A stretch of DNA of 64,000 bases from Branchiostoma floridae. Lineage: Eukaryota; Chordata; Leptocardii; Amphioxiformes; Branchiostomatidae. The notes below the pieces were generated by a model that was not told the DNA's origin, ran no database searches, and saw nothing but the letters and a program-made list of their open reading frames with translations. Below, one piece after another: positions 20,450 through 31,129 of the stretch. The DNA is taken from NCBI RefSeq assembly GCF_000003815.2, contig NC_049992.1, positions 1,363,724 through 1,427,723 on the forward strand. Direction: 5' to 3'. Both the position numbers and the translations under genes were made by a program. The first letter of the stretch is position 1, and every line of letters begins with the position of its first letter.

Positions 20450-23400
20450 ATGGGGCCCCTTAGAACGGCGGTAGGGGCTCTACTGTGTCTCCTCTCGGCT
20501 GTGCCCTGCTGTGTTACACGGGACAGCCTCTGCTTTCCCGGGTGCAGTGAGCGCAGCTGGCACGCCTGTATCCCCGAAAGCCTTACCACAACCACCCATC
20601 CTAGCACACACACCATCTGGAGATCGCCCAGCGGCAAGTCAGCGTGTTTCTTGTGCAACAAGCAGAGGTTTGTCGCCTGGATGCCGCCTGAAAACGTCAC
20701 GTGTATTCCAAGTAAGACTGGCTCCATCAAGATTGCTGTGCGCGGATACCACTTCGGAAGCCTCTCGGCCCGAAAGCTTGGATTTGTGGACCCCGGGACC
20801 ACGGCCCTCTCCCTGATCGACAACAACATCACGAAGCTAGAAACGAACGCCCTAGCCAGGCTGACACGTCTGTACACACTGCACCTGGATTTTAACAAAC
20901 TCTCAGGCATCAAGGCGGGTTGGTTTGGCGGGCTAGGCGGGTTGGAAATCTTGACTTTGACAAACAACCAGATCAAGACCATCGAACCCGGTTCCTTTCA
21001 AGACGTCAGGATTCTTAAGACGTTGTTTCTAGAGAACAACCTGGTACAGAGCTTACACCCCGACTCGCTGCTGGGCCTGGGAAGCCTGTGGGACCTGTAC
21101 CTGGGTAGGAGCCGTCTGAGCGCGTTCCCCTCCGCGGCTCTGCGGGGCCTCCGTCACCTGGTCCGGCTGGACCTGCACGGGAGCCGCCTGGCCGGTCTGG
21201 ACGGGCGCGTACTGACTGGGCTGGGCAGGCTGGAGAACGTCAAGGTGATGCTTTATTTCTTGCAATTGGTTGCTACTTTAGATGTTACAGGTGTTTAAGT
21301 AATTTTCATAATCATCTACTGTAAATGCAGAAATGTTCGCGGTGGAGTAATATTCGCGGTTTTCGCGGTGACCACTTCACCGCGAACTTAAAACCACCGC
21401 GAACATTTTTCTATTATGGTAATAGACTGCAGTCTATGGTGTTACCGCGAACTTAAATCCACCGCGAAAAGTCATTTTCCCGCTACCGCGAAATTAAATC
21501 CCCGCGAACTTAAATCCATTTACAGTACTTTACTTCGAGTTGTAGAAACCTTTGCTGTACAGATAGCTGTTTTTTAGTATATGTATTCATGATTGTCCTT
21601 TTGTGAGATCTGTTTTTTAATACCCGACAGAAAGAAAGTTAGCAGTATTTGCTAACATTTATTATCATAAGTAGTCTCAGATCTTTTTTTTATCATAATA
21701 TTGTCATCTTTTATCATTTACTAACATTTGAATATACTATCATCATCAATAACTTAGTCTTATCATTTGCTAGCCTTTAAAGTTTTCATTGATGTCGGGA
21801 GAACTAAATTTAGAACAAATCCCATTGCCTTTTTTCTCCCTCCAATACGTGTTCCTTTTTAAACCTAATATAGATGATTGTTAATTAGTTTTATAATGTA
21901 CTAATGACTAAAATCGAAGCAATCAATTCCAGGTGGACGGGACCCGGATTGCCACACTGGACGGCCGGACCCTTCAGAACTAGAACAGTTCCCGTTGCCC
22001 CTTTTCTCCCTTCAGCACTTGTCTTAATTCTTTTTTAACCTGATGTAGATGATTGAAAATTAGTTTTATAATGTACTAATGACTAAAATCCAATCAATCA
22101 ATTCCAGGTGGATGAGACACGAATTGCCACCCTGGACGGCCGTACTCACCAGAACTAGAACAGTTCCCGTTGCCTTTTTTCTCCCTCCAGCACGTGTTCT
22201 TCTGATGTAGATGTTTTTGTAAATTGATTTTAAAATGTACTAATGTACTAATAAATCAATTCCAGGTGGACGGGACCCGACTGGCCACCCTGGACGGCGG
22301 GACCCTGGAGAATACTTCCTGGGGCGTCACCCTGGAGGTCAGGCAGGTCCGCTCTCCTTCCCAGGGCACTGTGCGGAAGCACGTGCAGTCCGTGTCCGTG
22401 TCTGTGCACGGTGTGCTGGTCTGCCTGCGTCACGATGACGTCAGCGGCGTGACGCACCTCGGCTGGATGTTCGCGCCACCGGTCATCCCGTTCTGCCGGG
22501 CAGACCTGGCCTGCAGGTTTGTTTTATTTTTTATTTTTTATTTTACAGAGTTCAATGCATTTTACAGACAAATCATAAGGCTACAGACATCACTGTAATA
22601 CGTTCAACATTGTTTTTACAATGAATCTGAGCTGATTATGACTGTCAAGGTGACAAATGTAGATCAATACCGAAACATGCGTTTATACATTTCTGCTTGT
22701 TGCTTGATATTTACACAACATATTTGATTAAAAGTAATTCAGGGCTACATAGCAGCATTACAATATTGTGCAAAGGAAACTGTTGCATAGTGCAAATAAC
22801 TCTTGACATGGCATGTGCAAGATGGTGAAGAAAGCCTACCTGCCTGCCTGCCTAAGTGCCTAGGCCAGGGACTGGACCCTTGCTCCGCTCCGTTAGTAGT
22901 CTCCAGGTTGCACGGTCCTGTGCACTTGTCTCCGCAAACTTGATACTCTGTCCAATATCCTTTGCAATTTGATCCCTTCAGCACTTCTGGGGTTTACCCC
23001 GTGGCCCTGGCTTTTGGAAATCTTGATAGTATGCTTGAAGAAAGAAATTTAAACAAATACCAAATAATGTCTATTCTGTGTCTTACCTGCAGGTGCTCGG
23101 CACTGGACAGAGACCTGACCAGAACCACGGGCCGGCTCCCGGCCGTCATCGTCATTCCTACAGGCGGGGCTTCCCGCCAACGCGCGCCGGACGGACACAG
23201 TCTTTACGGAAGAGCTTTACGGAGTCTTTACGGCGTCCGCCTGCCGTTGAGGCATGGGCTGGCTTTGACGCTCGTCGGGGTGGACGCAACGGACGATACT
23301 GTGGAGAGTAGCGCCATCGTGATCGATCACGCTGACAATCAGACCATAAAGGCTCCAGGTCGGGATGTGAACACTTACCTGTTGGTACCAAATGCTGAGC

Positions 23401-24611
23401 AAACGGTGGAACTAACTCTCACACCGGTACCATTGGCCGTCAAGACGACTCAGGAACCTCCAAACGGCACAGAACCGAATGCGTCTCCTCCTCTTGGTGT
23501 TTTCAAGACAACCACGCAACAAGCCATTCTCTCAGACACAGCATCAGACCACGCGCCCGTCCCTCTCGGTGTTCTCATTGTCATTATCGTTGCTCTGGTC
23601 ATGATGCCGTCGATGGTCTTCCTCCTGGTGACGATGCTCAGGAGACATCTGAGAGGCAACGTCGTGCGAAACCCACAGAACAGACAGAACAACTCAGCGC
23701 ACTGTGCGGGTACCGGGACTGGAACTGCCGCGTGCTCAACATGTCCGGGTCCTGCACACAGACAACGCGCTCAATTCTCCCAGCCGACAGGAGACGGCGT
23801 GTCTACGATAACAGACCCGAACCCTTGCCAGGTTGAATACCGCGTGTACTGGGGCATCTCGGACAGTGGCGCACCGACCGTTAGTGTATCAAGGGTGGCG
23901 CTGAGTACTACACATGACCGTCTCCGGCCCTCCAGCTCCCTGCCTCATACGTACGAGACCGTCCCTGACAACGCCCCGACTTCATCGGGACAGGTAGAAG
24001 CTGCTCGAGGACAGGGGAGAGAGGCGGCGATGGTGAGTGCACATCGCCGCACGCGCCCAAAGTCATTGCCGGGTGATATCCGCGTGCGCTACGAGAACAC
24101 GGCAGGAGGCGGCAACGCCAGGACATCAGTGAACCATAACGGTCGTGTACACGAAGACCAGACAGTGGATGAGAGCGACAGTAACGAGGACCACATGAAT
24201 GAGGACCACACCACCAGCATTGCCGCGAGTGTTGTGGTTTCCTTGCCTAGACTCACCAGGACAAGGCACAACAGAGCTGTATACGGACATTCGCCGTCGG
24301 ATAATGCAGACCGCGTGCTGTATGGTAGAGAGGGGAACCCTCTCAACCCTTACCAAAACACGCCGTGCTCAGAAGCTGCTGTTCCTCGACTTGCTAGGAC
24401 AGGGCACAACAGTGCGGCGTACAGAGTTTCACAGTCGGATAGTACGGACCGGGTGCTGTATGGTAGAGAGGGAAACCCTCAGAACCAGTACCAAAACACG
24501 CCGTGCTCAGAAGCTGTTGCAAGTCCGATGTACGCTGACTCTAGTGCCTCTCATCTACCGGAACACATGATGCCCACAGATCCCAGCACGGCAAGTACTG
24601 AAGAAACTTAG
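20450..24611 (+). CDS. Leucine-rich-repeat transmembrane receptor-like protein, three exons, 854 residues
   Basis: Exons are 20450-21244, 22266-22516 and 23093-24611, with consensus sites and phases 0 and 2 that fit. ATG at 20450 gives a signal peptide (GALLCLLSAVPCC); the frame upstream has no ATG. A Cys-rich N-terminus (residues about 25-90) is followed by about six LRRs at residues 118-265 (LSLIDNNITKL, LHLDFNKLSGI, LTLTNNQIKTI, LFLENNLVQSL, LYLGRSRL, LDLHGSRLAGL), continuing in exon 2. A Cys cluster (PFCRADLACRCSAL) lies at the exon 2/3 junction. After a Thr/Pro-rich stalk, a membrane segment spans residues about 507-532 (GVLIVIIVALVM...LLVTM) with RRHLRG on the cytoplasmic side. The tail of about 320 residues contains three YxN motifs at Tyr682, Tyr769 and Tyr815 and a 46-residue tandem duplication (VLYGREGNP...YQNTPCSEA). 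YxN is the known Grb2 SH2 preference when Tyr is phosphorylated; signalling is an inference. I cannot name an orthologue. Confidence 0.85.
21317..21527 (+). mobile_element. MITE with TACTGTAAATG ends (copy 1)
   Basis: It starts TACTGTAAATGCAGAAATG and ends CCATTTACAGTA, giving 11-12 bp terminal inverted repeats. The interior is built of repeated CCGCGAA/TTCGCGG words and an ACTGCAGT palindrome. It sits in intron 1 of the LRR gene. Near-identical copies lie at 30915-31126 and, inverted, at 60051-60226. Confidence 0.9.
21780..22320 (+). repeat. Acceptor-side exon-boundary array of LRR exon 2, 3 copies plus a partial
   Basis: An intron end (AATCAATTCCAG) plus exon start (GTGGACGGGACCC) occurs at 21933, 22108 and 22266, spaced 175 and 158 bp. 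The copies include about 45 nt of exon (ATTGCCACACTGGACGG) and then AGAACTAGAACAG before the next unit. A fourth, older unit without the exon part lies at about 21780-21930. Only the last copy is followed by the full exon. Confidence 0.9.
22830..22985 (-). mobile_element. 3' fragment of a non-LTR element
   Basis: The minus strand reads TGPCNLETTNGAEQGSSPW, a phrase that recurs in decayed RTE-like tails, followed by a CAGG-type simple repeat at 22838-22853. It lies in intron 2 of the LRR gene. Short and without catalytic motifs. Confidence 0.4.
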
Positions 24612-24649
24612 CAATGTTACCCAGCGTAAGGGTTAATCATGCCTTAGGA

Positions 24650-24725
24650 ATAGGGAAGGATGGGGGAAGAGAGCCATGGCCATCCGTGCAACCAGCACGC
24701 CTGGATAATGATGATGATGATGTCT
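24650..24725 (+). mobile_element. Short RTE-like 3' tail with (GAT)n
   Basis: GGGAAGGATGGGGGAAGAGAG...CCATCCGTGCAACCAGCACGCCTGGATAATGATGATGATG matches, in the opposite orientation, the stretch at 45140-45230. It reads as the extreme C-terminus of a non-LTR ORF2 (W-R-x-x-V...SVQPARPD type) plus a trinucleotide tail. It lies in the 3' UTR region of the LRR gene. Confidence 0.55.
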
Positions 24726-25320
24726 TTAATTCTTTCCAATATGGACCCGTCTTCATATACATGTACGAATGCACAAAAGCAAACAGTTTGCTACCAACTG
24801 CACAATATGTGTAACTTGAATACCCTAGTGCCTGTAAAACATGAATGTGTGTCTTGCTTTGGACAAAGAATTTTTACAATGTTTCAGGTGTTTTACTTCT
24901 AGAAAGTATGACATTCACTACTTGTAACATGTGCGGTGAACAAAAGTTTTAATTGGCTGTGATTTTGTTAATTGTAGACTTACTGGCACATGGCACGTAT
25001 AAGCTGAATAATTTCTATGAATTGTGGTGTTTTTTAGACCCTGAAATGGGCTTGCACAAGAACATGACAAGACACTGTAGATTGTGGTCTCTTGCAGTAA
25101 AGTTCTGTAACACTAGTGTTTCGCTCTTTGTGGCTAACTGTCAAATTGTTTTCTTTGCATGGTGAGGTTTTCCGTCACCAATGACTAAAGACCAGTAATC
25201 GCAACGTACTGCTGAGAACAAAGAACCCTCAGAAATGTTGTATTATTGGTCAACAGAAAGCATAGCAAATCTCATGCCATGTATACTTCATCATCCCCAT
25301 GAATATATGTAAACACACGA

Positions 25321-25326
25321 AATAAA
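25321..25326 (+). terminator. Possible polyadenylation signal AATAAA
   Basis: First clear AATAAA downstream of the LRR gene stop (24611), followed by a GT/T-rich stretch. Assignment to that gene would require a 3' UTR of about 700 bp. Confidence 0.3.
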
Positions 25327-25796
25327 TGTCTCAGACCAAATTTCATTTTCTGTGGTCCTTTGTAGTTTGAAGTCTCTTTGAAGTGTGCGAATGAGACAGA
25401 GTGTGTGGGAGTCTGGTGTTTCATTCTGTCCTCAAATATGTGATTTAGCCCACAATCCAATCAGGGGCTCCAGTATATGTATTGCAGGATTGCTCAGAAT
25501 TGTAGTGCAGTGCTAGGTTACCACCCTGTTCTATTGTTCTATTTCATGTCGCCACGTTTCAATTCATCGCTTTACTTATGAATATTAAGCATGTGCTCTA
25601 GAAGCTCGCAGACATGTATTTGGCTGTAGAGACACGTAAGAACCAAGAAGGAAATTACAAAGTAATCCTTGTTCGTATCAAGGGGAGTGGCAATCTACAG
25701 ATCCTGGGTTATGAGCTCTTATGTTCCTGTGATGCATGTTGAGCTGAAGCCGCAGTGTTATATGGCTACTTCCCGGCTTGGTACCCAGCTCACGGG

Positions 25797-25865
25797 CGCA
25801 CCACCAGCGCACACGTCCACACCACCAGCGCACACGGCCGCACCACAAGCGCACACGTCCGCCCC
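25797..25865. repeat. 21-bp minisatellite, 3 units
   Basis: CACCACCAGCGCACACGTCCA repeats three times with single-base changes. It stays open in several frames on both strands, which produces spurious ORFs. Confidence 0.85.
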
Positions 25866-26291
25866 GTGCTGCTGTTTTCACTACAAGGCCGGCCCGTTCG
25901 GAGAGCGCGCAGCCTCCAAAATATCGCAATTTGTCTCATAAATCATCTTACCGATACTTGAGTTTTTAAGTTTACCAGTATGGGTAAATGCCAGACAAGG
26001 CTTGTAATGTTTGCCAAAAAGCAAACGTTATCAGTCATACCTGACATTTATCCATACAGGTTAATCCCACTTTTCGCACAGAGAGCGTCTCAAGCTGCTT
26101 CCAGCAGATGCTATTTCAATAAAGACTCGACTTTGACTTTTATCATTATGATCCACAAATAGTTTGATTTTCTGTCAACTATTCTCTCTGCTGTAGTCAT
26201 GAATATGACGAAGATCAATGGATATGCTGTTGAGACTCTCCAATAAGAAATAGAATGTCAAACGTACATGACATTGCATCGTATGGAATCA

Positions 26292-26391
26292 NNNNNNNNN
26301 NNNNNNNNNNNNNNNNNNNNNNNNNNNNNNNNNNNNNNNNNNNNNNNNNNNNNNNNNNNNNNNNNNNNNNNNNNNNNNNNNNNNNNNNNNN
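26292..26391. other. Assembly gap (100 N)
   Basis: A run of exactly 100 N, the usual placeholder for a gap of unknown size. Confidence 0.99.
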
Positions 26392-27349
26392 TATTGCCTT
26401 TGACCAGTTCCGTCCTGCAGCAGATTTCGCGGTGGCCAATTTTCCCCTCTGCCGGCTGAAGTCCTTCCCCAGCTTATGTTACTGTTTTATGCCACCGGAG
26501 GAATCTGCTTGGAGATTACTTCCCTGCTGTCTCATGGTGTGTGATAATGCGGAGTGTCTCCTTCTGCGGGCGCCATGGAAATAAAGAAGTCTTCGGAGAC
26601 CAGCGCTATAATTGCACCACCGTCTGCGTATAAATGCTTTCAGCTTAAGGACAAGCGAAAAACAACATCCAAATGTCAGAGGGATGACGAGACATCAGGA
26701 GTCGGCGCGCGGATCGTACGGCGCCCAAGGTTAGGCCGTGTGGTAACAGAACGTGAGACGACTTAAACGGAAATCTTCAAGTTCAAAGTCACTTGAAGAC
26801 GAATAACTCGTTGCACGTACTTACTGTTGCACACTGGCATTGATAATTTTCTTTTAGATACGTAATATCAAAAAGTTTGCCATGTTACAACACATTATAG
26901 GGAATCCGAAAATTTTCATTACAATCTCTTTCAAATATGGATCTTCTTTAATCTTACTTGACTATAAATGCACAGACATGGTGTATTACTTTGTAGAGTA
27001 GATATTATTATGTGAGTGTCCCATGTTTGATTGCGATCGGCTCAAACCTTCTAAGAATAAACAGCTGTCTTAATAGTAATCACAGGGAATAAATAATAAA
27101 CCAAAAAACAATAAACAATAAACAGGGCAAAGCTAAATTTCTTTCCAGCACAAATGTTTACACAGATCAAATTTCCAACGACCGCTGTCACCCTCTTCAG
27201 GATCGATGATCTTATTAACACGTGATCTAACGTATACGTGACGTCAGCACTTGGTGAATGAATGAATGAGTGAAACATGCCAGGAGAGGTCAAACCACTT
27301 TCCAAGAATCTTTCTGTTTCCTAGAAAATCGAAACACCATAAAGAGATC

Positions 27350-27465
27350 ACAGAAAGACCTGAACGTCCTGTCAAGTGCCTTTCCCAAGGGCACAACGTC
27401 AAGGGCACGGCGGGTCTCGAACTCGGGACCTCTAGATTCCGAGCCGTGCATTCTACGCCACACAC
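27350..27465 (-). mobile_element. SINE fragment
   Basis: GTGCCTTTCCCAAGGGCACAACG and TCTCGAACTCGGGACCTCT are the reverse complement of the tRNA B-box side and the neighbouring body of the SINE at 46746. Confidence 0.6.
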
Positions 27466-28489
27466 GACGCCACAATCTATGCGTCGTGATGTTTTCACAG
27501 TCTTAACACCCCCCCCCCCCTCTCTTTCAGACGCTGCCGGCGCCAGCACTTGTTGACGTCTACCACTTGTTGACGTCTACCACCAAGTTCCTCTCCTGGT
27601 AATTTCCAGTAATTTCCGGGGAAATCCAAATTACAACCTGCCGACTCGGCGGCTGGCGGCACGCTTCCTGATGCCCCGGATGTTTGAGAGAGGCTTTGAC
27701 AGGCTGTGTTATCTTTGTGTTTGCAATGTCTAGTATAATTTCAAAGTCAAGTCTAACCTTTTTATCTCGATGATGCCGTACTTCAACTGTCCGACACTTT
27801 CCGTACAACAGGCGTTTCCGTTTACAAGGTCTTCTTGCAAATTCATGTCCATGGGGCTAATTGCAAGTGAGCAAATTCAAATACATGCGGTGATTGAAAA
27901 CAGGAAAATAATCTAAATTCTAACATATAAATATTGTTTGTTATAGAATATCGAATACGATTCTAAGCCTACATTATATAAGCCAGTTTGCTCGAGTGCG
28001 GTGCCACTGTGTACTATATGTCCTTTTTGTTGTAATAAAAAAACTTGATGACTTGTTCGGCTGATATGGCCGCTTATTAGCAATGTCGAGAGAAGAGAGG
28101 AGTCACGGTTAACACTCAAAGCATTAGAAAATGTACTATAGCTAGTAAACAATGCAGTAAGGATGTGTAAATTAATAGATAATTCAGTCGTAAATACGTC
28201 CGTAACTATGTCCAGAATCACGCCTGTTCTTGTTACTAACACCATCTATGCAAGGACACCTATTTGTTACATGTGGACTTGAGATGAAATGCAAGTTCTG
28301 GCTATTATGATTTACCTTTTTTGTATTCAACGGAATTAAGATCCAAAAGGTTGGTAAAATCAGTTTTTGTCATTTCCCCTGATGTATGCACTAAATGTAT
28401 ACGTATGGATTCCTCACATCCTACCTTTCGTCAGTATTCGGGACCTGTTCCAGAAAATCCCGCCAGAATCGGGTGAAAATACACAGCTC

Positions 28490-29115
28490 TTAAAATCGTG
28501 CACGTGTACCACTGGTATATGTAGGAAACAGGAGCCTATCCGACTCAGTTCTGTTGCCATGTAATAAGACAATGATACATCACACTACGTCTGCACTTTA
28601 TGTTAGGGTAAACCCTACAGACAGTAGAATTAACAGTACCACTGACACATGTAGAAAAAGACGCCTAACAGTATCTGACTTAGCTTCGTTGCCATATAAT
28701 AAGACATTGATATATCACTCCACGCCTGCACTCTTAGGGTCAGCCCTACTGACATTAGTACTAACAGTAGTACTGGCACATGTAGGGGACAAGAAAGCTA
28801 TCTGGCTCAGTTTTGTTGCCATGTAATAAGACATTGATGCATCACTTCACTTCTGCACGTTATATTAGGGTCAACCCTACTGACGGTAGTACTAACAGTA
28901 GTACTGACACATATAGAAAACAAGAAAATCATCTGACTCAGTTTTTTTGCCATGGAATAAAACTTTATATCAAGGTCAGCTCTACTGACAATAGAACTAA
29001 CGAACGTGACATTTGTAGGAACAGAGAAGCTGATCCGTCGCAGTTCTGTAGCCATGTAATAAGACATTGATGCATCACTTCACTTCTGCACGTTATATTA
29101 GGGTCAACCCAATTC
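28490..29115. repeat. Minisatellite of about 130 bp units, 5 diverged copies
   Basis: Marks of GTTGCCATGTAATAAGACA fall near 28552, 28688, 28815, 28949 and 29047. Each unit also has a TAGGGTCA(A/G)CCCTACTGAC block, an ACTAACAGTAGTACTG block and an ACACATGTAG block. A further TTAGGGTCAACCC starts a broken copy at 29097. No coding potential. Confidence 0.88.
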
Positions 29116-29299
29116 ACTTCTCGTATTGTCTCGCGAGACCATGATTCACTGAGCAGTTTATTACAGAGGGCAGACTATGAACACTCCAGTGTAGATTGTG
29201 TTGTGATTAACATGCTAGGCTTCCTACCATATGAGGGTAGGTAACTTGCTTCAGCACGGCCAATCAAACAATCTCAATCGTTCAACCATAAAGTCTAAA

Positions 29300-29399
29300 N
29301 NNNNNNNNNNNNNNNNNNNNNNNNNNNNNNNNNNNNNNNNNNNNNNNNNNNNNNNNNNNNNNNNNNNNNNNNNNNNNNNNNNNNNNNNNNNNNNNNNNN
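29300..29399. other. Assembly gap (100 N)
   Basis: A run of exactly 100 N. Confidence 0.99.
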
Positions 29400-29485
29400 G
29401 TTGTAATTCATGGTGTCTGGGGCACGGTATTGGAAATCAAAGTCCATCAGATCTGTCTTCTTCCATTGCATTTTACCTCCCCATC

Positions 29486-29768
29486 CGTACCCTGGGAAAC
29501 CACCTCGAGAAGCTTGGCAAATAAGAGTTACCGATCCCCTGCCTAACGCGCGCCCTCCCGCAACTATGCACCCGCCCCACTACCAGCTGGCCCCACTTAC
29601 GCCGGTCCCCAACTATCGCTCGCTTCTCGAGGCAAAGCGATAGTTGAGGCCAGCTGGCTTGTGGGGCCGGCGGGTGTTGGGCGGGGGGTGTCCCGTGCGC
29701 GCGTGTGGTGGGGATCGGTAAACTAGGCCTTGCGCGCCTCGAAGGAGTCTGTGTTTTCCCAGGGTACC
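29486..29768. mobile_element. Large foldback element (about 280 bp imperfect palindrome)
   Basis: The left arm runs from GTACCCTGGGAAACCACCTCGAG through TTACCGATCCCC, GCGCGC, CCAGCTGGCCCCAC and CAACTATCGCT. The right arm mirrors these as AGCGATAGTTGAGG, CCAGCTGGCTTGTGGGG, GCGCGC, GGGGATCGGTAAAC and TTTTCCCAGGGTAC. The centre is a short CTCGCTTCTCGAGGCAA region. GC-rich, no ORF. Confidence 0.78.
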
Positions 29769-29789
29769 CCATCCGAAGTCAGGTACCCT

Positions 29790-29930
29790 TTTTTTTTACA
29801 CCGGAGTGGAGTGAGGAAAGTCGTGTTAAGTGGCTTTCCCAAGGGCACAGGATCGGGAGCATGACAGGATGTAAACCCAGGACCTCTGGCTTCTGGGCCA
29901 ACACCATCCAGTTACGCTAGACGCCCCCAC
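29790..29930 (-). mobile_element. SINE fragment with tRNA-like head
   Basis: GGAGTGAGGAAAGTCGTGTTAAG, then CTTTCCCAAGGGCACAGG, then a reverse-complement B-box region (GTAAACCCAGGACCTC). The order is the same as in the full-length SINE read on the other strand. Confidence 0.6.
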
Positions 29931-30014
29931 GTGTAATGTTTAAGTCTATCTATTCTTATTAAAAAGTAAAAAAAGTAAAAAAAGTAAAAAATAAAAATAA
30001 AGAATAAAAAGGAA

Positions 30015-30245
30015 ACTAATGTGGTACGGTCACGTGACAAGAAGCAAAGGCCTCTCTAAGGTCATCCTGCAAGGAACAGTCAAAGGGAAAAAGACGAGGC
30101 AGACAGAGAAAGAAGTGGGATGATAACACCAAAGAGTGGACAGGAATAACCCTTGCCGAAACCCAAGCATTGGCTCACGACAGGGGGAGATGGAGGGAGG
30201 TGTGCTCAGCCGCTAAGTGCCCCCACGACCACCCCCGGTCAAGGG
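30015..30245 (+). pseudogene. RTE-like non-LTR element, C-terminal fragment
   Basis: The plus strand reads WYGHVTRSKGLSKVILQGTV, then after one frame shift DDNTKEWTGITLAETQALAHD and GRWREVCSAAKCP. This is the familiar end of reverse transcriptase ORFs (W-G-H-V-x-R ... E-W-T-G ... R-x-x-W). The copy is truncated and frameshifted. Confidence 0.75.
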
Positions 30246-30279
30246 ACCGGTAAGCGGTATTCTTATTAACTATCACCTC

Positions 30280-30670
30280 AACATAAGACCTGGAGACCAC
30301 TTGAAGGTTACGGGTGACATGAATAGGACTTGGACAGCATCTCTTCTCCCTCAGTCAATAACATCATGATTGAGACCAGATCTGGGGGTCAGGACTGCAT
30401 GTAACTATCCCAATAGGAGAATCACGGCTACGAAGGCTGCTCTGAACATTTCCTATCCAATTTAGACCGGTTGTGATCTACTCATACCGGGAAGGACCCC
30501 TATCATTTTCAATACGTGTGGTGGGATCCTTAAACAAACAAACAAACAAACAAACATACAAACAAACAAACGTGCATGAGGTGTGACTCTCGAACCTCAA
30601 ACGCGAGACCTCTGCTTTTCGTCTTGCCCGGGGGACGTCTCTGGAACAGCGGGGTTCAAGGACCGCTAAA
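30280..30670 (-). mobile_element. SINE copy, 3' part, with (AAAC)n expansion
   Basis: CACGATTGAGACCAG-like, GGCTGCTCTGAAC, ACTCATACCGGGAAGG and GTGTGGTGGGATCCTT blocks are the reverse complement of the SINE at 46746 in order. An (AAAC)n tract at 30533-30570 interrupts it. Confidence 0.65.
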
Positions 30671-30689
30671 CTAACCATAAAAACGGCTT

Positions 30690-30775
30690 TAAGCCTTTTG
30701 GCGTACCGGTTTAGCGTCTGGGTTTGTGATCGGGCGGCCCGGATTCGTTGTGGGCTCGAATCCCGGGAGTCAGGA
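30690..30775 (+). other. tRNA-like sequence (pseudo-tRNA or SINE head)
   Basis: TACCGGTTTAGCGTCTGGG resembles an A box and GGGCTCGAATCCCGG a B box, spaced about 35 nt. I could not fold a clean anticodon arm, so I do not call a functional tRNA. Confidence 0.35.
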
Positions 30776-30914
30776 TATTGTTTCTTTCTGTTTCTACTCC
30801 TTTCTTACATCACTAACATACGCTAGGAACTCATTTTCACCAGATTAACCGAGATTTGTTTGTTTATTTATTCAACCAAGGGAACATGGCGTAACCAGAG
30901 CTTAAAGCAACACA

Positions 30915-31126
30915 TACTGTAAATGCAGAAATGTTCGCGGTGGATTAATATTTGCGGTTTTCGCGGTGACCACTTCACCGCGAACTTAAAACCACCGCGA
31001 ACATTTTTCTACTATGGTAATAGACTGCAGTCTATGGTGTTACCGCGAACTTAAATCCACCGCGAAAAGACATTTTTACCGCTACCGCGAAATTAAATCC
31101 CCGCGAACTTAAATCCATTTACAGTA
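30915..31126 (+). mobile_element. MITE with TACTGTAAATG ends (copy 2)
   Basis: Same sequence and orientation as the copy at 21317-21527, differing by a handful of substitutions. Complete, with both terminal inverted repeats (TACTGTAAATG and CATTTACAGTA). Confidence 0.9.
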
Positions 31127-31129
31127 GTA

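Noticed and set aside
22962-23092. Extending the last LRR exon upstream to 22962
   Set aside because: The ORF is open further upstream, but a CAG acceptor at 23090-23092 fits the phase of the exon ending at 22516, and the upstream part matches retroelement sequence.
25669-25961. Overlapping ORFs of 60-90 residues on both strands
   Set aside because: They are kept open by a 21-bp minisatellite of three units.
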